NCBI GenBank assembly: GCA_002505355.1
Contig: DAUW01000020.1
Coordinates: 1-19,907 of the forward strand
DNA from: Euryarchaeota archaeon UBA229
Lineage (GTDB): Archaea > Thermoplasmatota > Poseidoniia > Poseidoniales > Poseidoniaceae
DNA: 19,907 bases
Reading direction: 5' to 3'
The translations under genes and the position numbers were made by a program. Below the pieces are notes generated by a model that was given only the letters and a program-made list of their open reading frames with translations, made no database searches and was not told the origin of the DNA. Below, one piece after another: positions 14,234-19,907 of the stretch; the stretch's first letter is position 1, and each line of letters opens with the position of its first letter.

Positions 14234-15424
14234 TCAGAGATTTACTCCGAAAAACAATAACATAACTCCAGCAATTATTGCAGGAATAGTTGTATGAATA
14301 GTTGCCCACAAGCTGGCTGCTTTATGTCGGACCAGTAATGGAAAAAGGGCGTCTCCGTCCTGGCTAATCGCATTAGCTGCTAACGCAGGGAATGAAATAA
14401 TGTCCTTGGTATAGGCAGTGATGGCAATGATTTGCGGACCGCAACCGGGGATTAGACCTATGAAAGAGGCTGCCATAACCGCAATAAATCCATCACCGTA
14501 ATTACTCATATCTTGCTCTGTAACTCCACTAAATAACATTCCAAATTCAAAGGCTAGATAGGCAATCATTACCCAAAAAGTAACGAAAGCGGTCTCACTT
14601 GCAGAATGAATCATCGTTTCACGCATCGAGTGCAATTTGTCTCCGATTGTTGCTTCAGTGTCGTCACCAATCCAATTCTTTTGTGCCACATACAATATTA
14701 CTGACAGGCTGGTGCCAATTAATCCAGTCCAGGTTATTAGTCCATCAAGTGTTGCAGGATTGAAAGACAATTCTAGACTATAATCCGGGTCTTGCCCTGA
14801 CCAGACAAGTAGCAGAACTGCAAATATTAACCCAATTATTGTTACACTCCACCATACTAGATACCCTTGGTGGAGGATTTTGTAACCTAAACCACCTGGC
14901 TCCTCTCGCGATAAATCATCAAGCAGTGATTCGTTATCAGGCGCCTGTGCTGGGGGTTCTTGACCGATTGTTGGCCCAAATCGGCCCAGTGGATTGCGGG
15001 GCGTTGTACCGGTCATATCAACCAGGTATCCCCACGAGACACCAGCAACAAACGAAATGGCGTGAACGGCAATCAAAGGAGCAACAAAGCTTGAATCCGT
15101 GATGGCAGCCCCGATCAAAACAAATGCTGAATCGCCAAGGGTAGCAATTAGTGTTGCCAATACTGTACCGTATGTAACGTATCCACGAGCATACATTGGC
15201 ATCATAACAATTGCTCCGCCACATCCCGGTGTTAACCCCATCAAGGCCCCAATTATCGGCTGTAATTTTCGCTTTTTACGAATATATTCGACAAACCGTC
15301 CACTGGTGGCATACTGCAACCAACTGAACAGAAATACCATTGCAGCAACAAATACTGTAACCGCAAGAAACGCATCTCGCATACTCACAACCACTATTTC
15401 GACGACTTCGTCAAGTGTGGCCAT
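14234..15424 (-). CDS. ArsP_2-type putative heavy-metal/manganese transporter
   Basis: A 396-residue polytopic inner-membrane protein with about 9-10 helices, matching the family named putative 10TM heavy-metal exporter (ArsP_2), often annotated as a manganese transporter. Two related motifs mark an internal duplication: LTPGCGG at 64-70 and LIPGCGP at 324-330. Each is followed by a second acidic element, LGDSAF at 96-101 and DGDALF at 356-361. The cysteine-glycine turns probably line the substrate path. A soluble loop of about 40 residues (142-182) divides the halves. ATG 15424 has no clear Shine-Dalgarno, and a TATA-like ACTTATTG about 35 bp upstream is compatible with a short leader. The substrate is not known from sequence. 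The AI-2E permease gene lies upstream in the same direction, but a 58-bp gap leaves co-transcription open. Confidence 0.85.
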   Translation of the reverse strand: MATLDEVVEIVVVSMRDAFLAVTVFVAAMVFLFSWLQYATSGRFVEYIRKKRKLQPIIGALMGLTPGCGGAIVMMPMYARGYVTYGTVLATLIATLGDSAFVLIGAAITDSSFVAPLIAVHAISFVAGVSWGYLVDMTGTTPRNPLGRFGPTIGQEPPAQAPDNESLLDDLSREEPGGLGYKILHQGYLVWWSVTIIGLIFAVLLLVWSGQDPDYSLELSFNPATLDGLITWTGLIGTSLSVILYVAQKNWIGDDTEATIGDKLHSMRETMIHSASETAFVTFWVMIAYLAFEFGMLFSGVTEQDMSNYGDGFIAVMAASFIGLIPGCGPQIIAITAYTKDIISFPALAANAISQDGDALFPLLVRHKAASLWATIHTTIPAIIAGVMLLFFGVNL

Positions 15425-15482
15425 GAGTAGGCGACTGGCTTCAAATCAATAAGTCTTAGTTGAACTATTGGTCTTGCATAAC

Positions 15483-16544
15483 CTACTCTTCTTCAATATC
15501 GTTTGCCATCATCATTGCAACCGGCCTAGTTCTCTCATTTTCGTCAAGTATTAGTCGAGCGATGATAATAATTGGAGCACCGATGATTGCTCCGGCAATC
15601 CCCCAAACTTGAGAAAACAACATTACAGTCAACAATAACACAAACGGAGAAATACCGATTTTTGCTCCCGAAAGGTTTGGTTCAATCAATGAGCCAAACA
15701 CTTGCTGATTGCCAACTAGCATGGCTAGCATTAGAGCCGCAGGTAATGGTTGTAGCATCACAAAGCCAATTATTACTGGTGGAATTGTGGCGAATAGTGC
15801 CCCAAGAATTGGAATAAAATCTAACAAAAAGCACAGAATACCAAACAGGAACCATCCGGGTAAGTCAAACCCAACCGGTGAGATGATGATCATCATCACC
15901 AGTGCTTGACCAGCACTGCAGGTCACTTTGGATACAACGTAGGCCGATATTGACTCCGTTGACTCATTAACTATTCGCTTGGCTCGATCGTATGAAGTAG
16001 GGAAAGCTGCGCCAAATCTCTTGGCTATTGTGTGCTCTTCAAGGACAATGAATAACAGGAAAATTATCACCGTAATCATAGTTCCAAAAAATCCCCCAAG
16101 CGAACCCAAAATAGCTAAGACGAAGGTCTCAATATTACTTGGTGAGGCGAGAGTAGCGACTAAATCAGCATCGGAAAGAATCGCTTCTAAGCCATAAATG
16201 TTGGAATCGGCATACTTTGCTCGTTTCTCTTCGAACGCAGCCGTGATATCTGGAACTTCATCAATGAATTCTGATAAGTTATCATACAGGAATATTGAGA
16301 TGAAATATACTGAAATGATAAAAGTCAGAATGACAGTTCCGTAAGAAATGAAACGGTTACCGACTTTTTGATGGATATATTGCTCCGGTGGCTTGATCAT
16401 AAAATACAGCAAAATAGCGATTGCTAAGGGCATCAATATTGGTTTCAAGTGAATTAACGCCAGATAGACAACTAGACCAACAATTGCGACACTAGCTGCA
16501 GTAGTACGTTTTGAATCGATGCCAACCTTAGACAACTCTTGCAT
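15483..16544 (-). CDS. AI-2E family transporter (PerM/YdiK-like permease)
   Basis: A 353-residue integral membrane protein with about 8 helices. The family layout is clear: two N-terminal hairpin helices (about 17-50), a helix near 66-90, and a soluble helical insertion (about 90-140). The C-terminal half carries LLDFIPILGALFATIPP and GSLIEPNLSGAKIGISPFVLLLTVM, the diagnostic segments of the AI-2E/UPF0118 family. Members export small molecules or exchange Na+ for H+; the autoinducer name is historical, and the substrate here is unknown. ATG 16544 has no Shine-Dalgarno. A TTAGATTAAG element centred about 25 bp upstream (near 16568) suggests a leaderless message. The acidic C-terminus ends NDIEEE. 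Confidence 0.92.
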   Translation of the reverse strand: MQELSKVGIDSKRTTAASVAIVGLVVYLALIHLKPILMPLAIAILLYFMIKPPEQYIHQKVGNRFISYGTVILTFIISVYFISIFLYDNLSEFIDEVPDITAAFEEKRAKYADSNIYGLEAILSDADLVATLASPSNIETFVLAILGSLGGFFGTMITVIIFLLFIVLEEHTIAKRFGAAFPTSYDRAKRIVNESTESISAYVVSKVTCSAGQALVMMIIISPVGFDLPGWFLFGILCFLLDFIPILGALFATIPPVIIGFVMLQPLPAALMLAMLVGNQQVFGSLIEPNLSGAKIGISPFVLLLTVMLFSQVWGIAGAIIGAPIIIIARLILDENERTRPVAMMMANDIEEE

Positions 16545-16606
16545 AGGATGTGTTACACTACGCTTAATCTAAGGTTTGCCCCACCACACCAAGGTTATGT
16601 AGCAGT

Positions 16607-16624
16607 TTGCTGATGGTGCAGCAA
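16607..16624. repeat. Short stem-loop downstream of pyrI
   Basis: TTGCTG, a six-base loop, then CAGCAA, beginning 12 bp after the pyrI stop. No T-run follows on the minus strand, so it is not a typical terminator. It may mark the transcript end or act as a processing or stabilising hairpin. Confidence 0.3.
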
Positions 16625-16635
16625 TAGCCAATAGG

Positions 16636-17115
16636 TCACAGGACGTTTTTGACTAACTCGTCAAGATTTTGGGTTCTACCACAATAGTGACAACGCAGTT
16701 CAAGAGGATCTCTCGACGTGACTTTCAACCGGTGTGGAAGTGGCTCACGTGGATTAGCAGTGATACAGTTTGACATAGTACATCTGACAACATTAACCAC
16801 CTCATCGCCCAAATTAATGATCATCTTCTCAGCCACCGTATAGGCGCGGATTATTGCAACGTGTGCATCTGGTGCAACAAGTGCCAAACGGTCTAATTCT
16901 GCTTGGGTCAGTTCTCTGTCCTCGACTTTGATGATGTCTTTTGCACCCATTTTCTTCGAAGGTACATTCATCACCAACGAGACCGGTACAGAGGTTTTGT
17001 CATCGATTCCTAACATATCCAGAACCGTTAGAGCGTGACCTTGTGGTATATGATCAATAACAGTCCCATTTCGTATTGCAGTAACTCTCCTCATGCTGTG
17101 TTCGTTTGACATCAT
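16636..17115 (-). CDS. pyrI: Aspartate carbamoyltransferase regulatory chain
   Basis: A 159-residue regulatory subunit that binds nucleotide effectors (CTP, ATP) and clamps the catalytic trimers into the holoenzyme of pyrimidine synthesis. The N-terminal allosteric domain contains G-T-V-I-D-H-I-P-Q-G-H-A at about 17-28. The C-terminal zinc domain holds the four-cysteine site C112, C117, C142 and C145 in the expected CX4C and CX2C pattern. Length matches the family. Its start overlaps the pyrB stop in ATGATG form. GGGAGTGA upstream could serve either ATG 17115 or ATG 17112, so the exact first residue is uncertain. PyrI is common in archaea and otherwise mainly in enteric bacteria. Confidence 0.96.
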   Translation of the reverse strand: MMSNEHSMRRVTAIRNGTVIDHIPQGHALTVLDMLGIDDKTSVPVSLVMNVPSKKMGAKDIIKVEDRELTQAELDRLALVAPDAHVAIIRAYTVAEKMIINLGDEVVNVVRCTMSNCITANPREPLPHRLKVTSRDPLELRCHYCGRTQNLDELVKNVL

Positions 17116-18062
17116 AATTCACTCCCTGATTTTTTTACATCTTTAGGCACCGAAACACCCAATAATTTGCATAGTAGTGCCATCCTTGCGACTACACCGT
17201 TGAATGCTTGTTCGAAATATCTTGCGTGTCTAGTATCATCGACAGACGGGTGTATTTCATCCACCCGTGGAAGGGGATGCATGATTATCATATTGGCCTT
17301 GACATCGCTCAAATGGTTGGTATGTAATTTGTACGCTCCGGCGACTTTTGCGTATTCATCTTCGTCAGAGAATCTCTCTTTTTGGATTCTAGTCATGTAG
17401 ACGACATCCGCATCATTCATCATCGAATACAAATCTTCAGTTTCGGTTATGGTGGCACCGTGAGCCTGTAAGTCAGAGACAATCTCTGGCGGCATTCGCA
17501 GTAAATCTGGACTAGCAAAAATCAATTCGCAGTCAAACCTGGTCAATGCGTGAGATAGTGAATGAACTGTTCTACCGTACCTCAAGTCGCCAGCAAGAAT
17601 AACTTTCAGACCCTCCAACTTCCCGTGAGCTTGCCTAATAGTAAACAAATCGAGCATTGTTTGCGTCGGGTGGTGACCAGCTCCGTCGCCGCCGTTGAGA
17701 ATCGGTACTCTCGCTGAATCTTGAGCATATTGTGCAGCCCCCTGCCTTGGGTGACGCATGGCGATTATGTCGGTATATCCATCCACCATCTGAATGGTAT
17801 CAAACAAGGTTTCGCCCTTGACAACAGATGAGGTTTTTACATCGCCTAGATTAACCACATCTCCGCCTAAACGCTTCATTGCGGTTTCAAATGACATGCG
17901 AGTTCTGGTACTTGGCTCAAAAAACAGATTGCCTAATATTCTGCCCTGTAACAGGGGCAGATACAGTTCTCCTCTTGCTACAGGGAGAAGCCTTTCTGCG
18001 TCATCAAGAATCTCGAGTATTTCCTCATTGGTCAAATCATCCATGGTTATTAGCCCACTCAT
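17112..18062 (-). CDS. pyrB: Aspartate carbamoyltransferase catalytic chain
   Basis: A 316-residue catalytic subunit that joins carbamoyl phosphate and L-aspartate to give N-carbamoyl-aspartate, the committed step of pyrimidine synthesis. Carbamoyl-phosphate site residues are STRTR at 51-55 (within FFEPSTRTRMSFE), S78/S79 and K82 of the 80s loop, and HPTQ at 131-134. Aspartate-site elements are GDLRYGRTVHS (about 158-168), R224 with Q226, and HPLPR at 262-266. All expected catalytic positions appear intact. GGAGGG, 7 nt before ATG 18062, selects that start over the internal ATG at residue 7. pyrI follows with a 4-base overlap, so the two are translated from one message. Confidence 0.97.
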   Translation of the reverse strand: MSGLITMDDLTNEEILEILDDAERLLPVARGELYLPLLQGRILGNLFFEPSTRTRMSFETAMKRLGGDVVNLGDVKTSSVVKGETLFDTIQMVDGYTDIIAMRHPRQGAAQYAQDSARVPILNGGDGAGHHPTQTMLDLFTIRQAHGKLEGLKVILAGDLRYGRTVHSLSHALTRFDCELIFASPDLLRMPPEIVSDLQAHGATITETEDLYSMMNDADVVYMTRIQKERFSDEDEYAKVAGAYKLHTNHLSDVKANMIIMHPLPRVDEIHPSVDDTRHARYFEQAFNGVVARMALLCKLLGVSVPKDVKKSGSEL

Positions 18063-18151
18063 AACAGTCCCTCCACACCCAACGGTAGCAACAATCTCAT
18101 GAACATTGTCTTTCGAACTGAATTATTATTCGACCCTGATGTATCTCAGCG

Positions 18152-18162
18152 CATACTATATG
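18152..18162. promoter_or_regulatory. Near-symmetric TATA element between pyrB and the right-edge gene
   Basis: CATACTATATG is nearly its own reverse complement (CATATAGTATG). On the plus strand its centre lies about 29 bp before ATG 18186, so the transcript would be leaderless or nearly so, in keeping with the absent ribosome binding site. On the minus strand it could also serve pyrB, although AATAATAATT (18130-18121) is another pyrB candidate. Confidence 0.45.
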
Positions 18163-18185
18163 TTTGAATCCATTAGTGGGCCATC

Positions 18186-19907
18186 ATGGATGCTTGGGTG
18201 GATGTTGAAGGCGCAATCCAGGCGGCAATAAAGCAGCGTAAGGACAGGCTCGAGCGTTTGGTTACGGCATCTTCGGTGGTAATTCTAGTTGGAGCTATTT
18301 GGTTAGTCTGGCCTAGTTTATCTGCCGCAGCACAAGGTGAGGCGGGGCTGCTAAACGGCCTCGGTATGCCAATTTTAGTATTAATTTGGGGATTGCTTGT
18401 CCAAGATATTGGGCTAACTAACCCAAGTTCTAGAACCCGCATAGGTGCCTCCGCAACAATTGCTTGGCCCGTCTTGCTTATCATTGCAGTTAGAGAGGTT
18501 GAGGATTATGCTAGGGTTGACAATGTTGGACCGCTCCTTGTCGTATTTGCTGCATTAGCCTGTCTGTCATACTCGAAGACTGTGCTTACCGGAGGTTTAG
18601 ACGTCCAAAGGTTTCGCGCTCTGATGACTGGAGTCGGGTTCATTGCTGCGTTTTCGATATTTGTTGGTAAAGTTCCTGCTCCCTATTCCACCGAGTGGAT
18701 TAACTGCATTGTAGCATTAGCAGCAACAGGCTGTGCAACAGGCTACATTTGGATTGCGGGTGATGAACAAAAAGACTTACGCAAGCAATTCAGAAAACGC
18801 TTGAATAATTTAGAAGCACGAATCTTAATACTAAAAACCGAAAATGCTGCTGTCGATCAAGCTTCCAGTCTCATCATAACAGCACGAGAGGAAGGGCACG
18901 TCGATCCTGAATTAGGTATGCGGCTACTAGATGATGCGGAAGATGATATTGCGAGGTCACTATCACTTGCTGGTGATGTGCAGATTGTCAAAGAAGATGC
19001 CCGAACTTCCGTAATGGAGGCAGAAGCAATAGCACCACTGGTAAAGAAACCGCGCAAGTCATACGACATGGGGGTGCGGGAAATCGAGTTAGGCTCCCTT
19101 AGAGAAGGTGAGTTACTGTTTAGGCAAGCAAAAAAACGCGCCAATGAGGTGATTGAGTGGTGGGAAAAAGCAGAGCAAGCAATCTCAGAGGCAAGTCGCT
19201 TGCTCGAGGGAGAAAATGGTGAAAGCATCAATCATTTACATGAAATGCTGAGCGATGCAAGGAGCAAACTTGCGGCTGAGGCTCCGAAAAAAGCCTTTGA
19301 GTATGCGTTTGTGATCCCTGCCCAGTTGTCAGCTGGCAACGATGCATTAGACAGGGCTGCGTTAGCCATTAAGGAGGCTGAGCGGCAATTGAATCAAAGT
19401 GATGGACTGGACATTGACGAGCTGACTAATCGATTAAATAGCGCGATTTCTGCGCTGGAAGCAGGCAATGCAAGTCAAGCGGTTGGTTTGGCTGATGGTG
19501 TCGCACGAACCATCGAGGCAGAACGGGCAGCCATGGACGAAGTCAGGAGAGCTTTACGGCAGAAGAAAAAATTAGTCAATCAATTCGGGAATAAATCAGA
19601 CATTAAATCATGGCAAAGCAAATTATCAGCCATTGAACAAGCTGCTGAAGCAAAGCAATGGACACATGCCGCAGTTTTACTGAATAGACTAACAACTGAA
19701 TTAGACAAATCTGGCAAAGAATCTGAAGAGGCGGGAGAACTACTTGATTTCGTTATCCAGGAATGGAAGGTATTGCGTAATCAGTTGGAAGCGGCACTGA
19801 TAAAAATCGATGACGAGGAGCGATTAAACTGTGAAGCATGTGTTGCAAGTGCACAGGAGGCGCTGGAAAAGGGCGAGGTTGAACAGTGTCTAACCCTGCT
19901 ATCAAAG
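18186..19907 (+). CDS. Six-helix membrane protein with long helical/coiled-coil cytoplasmic region (runs off right edge)
   Basis: An open frame from ATG 18186 to the window end gives 574 residues with no stop codon, so the C-terminus is missing. After a charged amphipathic start, six membrane helices are predicted at about 26-46, 56-75, 86-103, 114-132, 145-162 and 172-190. From about residue 195 onward the visible protein is almost entirely helical and rich in A, E, L, K and R, with heptad-like stretches (for example 197-222 and later repeats around NRLNSAISALEAGNASQAV). These look like repeated two-helix units, as in spectrin- or TPR-like bundles. No enzymatic motif was seen. There is no Shine-Dalgarno, and the TATA position fits a leaderless start. 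The protein is probably a membrane-tethered scaffold or sensor; the family was not recognised. It diverges from pyrB. Confidence 0.8.
   Translation, partial: MDAWVDVEGAIQAAIKQRKDRLERLVTASSVVILVGAIWLVWPSLSAAAQGEAGLLNGLGMPILVLIWGLLVQDIGLTNPSSRTRIGASATIAWPVLLIIAVREVEDYARVDNVGPLLVVFAALACLSYSKTVLTGGLDVQRFRALMTGVGFIAAFSIFVGKVPAPYSTEWINCIVALAATGCATGYIWIAGDEQKDLRKQFRKRLNNLEARILILKTENAAVDQASSLIITAREEGHVDPELGMRLLDDAEDDIARSLSLAGDVQIVKEDARTSVMEAEAIAPLVKKPRKSYDMGVREIELGSLREGELLFRQAKKRANEVIEWWEKAEQAISEASRLLEGENGESINHLHEMLSDARSKLAAEAPKKAFEYAFVIPAQLSAGNDALDRAALAIKEAERQLNQSDGLDIDELTNRLNSAISALEAGNASQAVGLADGVARTIEAERAAMDEVRRALRQKKKLVNQFGNKSDIKSWQSKLSAIEQAAEAKQWTHAAVLLNRLTTELDKSGKESEEAGELLDFVIQEWKVLRNQLEAALIKIDDEERLNCEACVASAQEALEKGEVEQCLTLLSK

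Noticed and set aside
1..19907. CRISPR arrays, insertion sequences, integrases, toxin-antitoxin or phage genes
   Set aside because: No regularly spaced direct repeats, transposase motifs or phage-like genes were seen; the genes are typical of an archaeal chromosome.

Overview
The window reads as archaeal, most likely a Thermoplasmatota-type euryarchaeon such as a marine Poseidoniales (MGII/MGIII) relative. The evidence is a two-ring Cdc48/VAT ATPase, a small PRC-barrel protein, a PyrB/PyrI aspartate transcarbamoylase pair, a zinc-ribbon TtuA/Ncs6-type tRNA thiolase, TATA-like boxes, and a mix of GGAGG-type leaders and apparently leaderless starts. The lineage is inferred from gene content only; there is no rRNA in the window.

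Layout. At 1-149 (-) lies the N-terminus of an aldehyde dehydrogenase, divergent from cdc48 (280-2511, +). A 79-residue PRC-barrel protein follows (2579-2818). Next is a tight co-directional module: a membrane-anchored DUF4350/GATase-like protein (2897-4525), a DUF58 protein (4535-5788) and an eight-helix membrane protein (5790-7025). This converges, with overlapping stop codons, on an operon running the other way: a stand-alone Roadblock/LC7 protein (10427-10768, -), a 1047-residue Roadblock plus long coiled-coil protein (7279-10422, -) and a two-helix membrane protein (7022-7270, -). A 312-bp divergent intergenic region, dense in inverted repeats, separates this operon from the tRNA thiolase gene (11081-12091, +).

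From 12094 to 14195 are small accessory genes: two unrelated-looking NTF2-like proteins in divergent orientation, a three-helix membrane protein and an unrecognised 202-residue protein. A minus-strand block follows with an ArsP_2-type metal transporter, an AI-2E-family permease, and pyrI and pyrB with overlapping stop and start codons. At the right edge, divergent from pyrB, a six-helix membrane protein with a very long helical cytoplasmic region begins at 18186 and runs off the window.

The strongest candidate for an undescribed system is the Roadblock, Roadblock-coiled-coil and small-membrane-protein operon. Roadblock proteins normally pair with small Ras-like GTPases, but none is encoded here. 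The giant protein looks like a scaffold or cytoskeleton-like factor with an N-terminal GTPase-docking platform. Its divergent promoter region carries a pair of 18-bp inverted motifs (16/18 identical) placed similarly ahead of both outward genes, which suggests co-regulation with tRNA thiolation. The DUF4350-DUF58-8TM module, without an adjacent MoxR ATPase, and the right-edge membrane/coiled-coil protein are secondary candidates.
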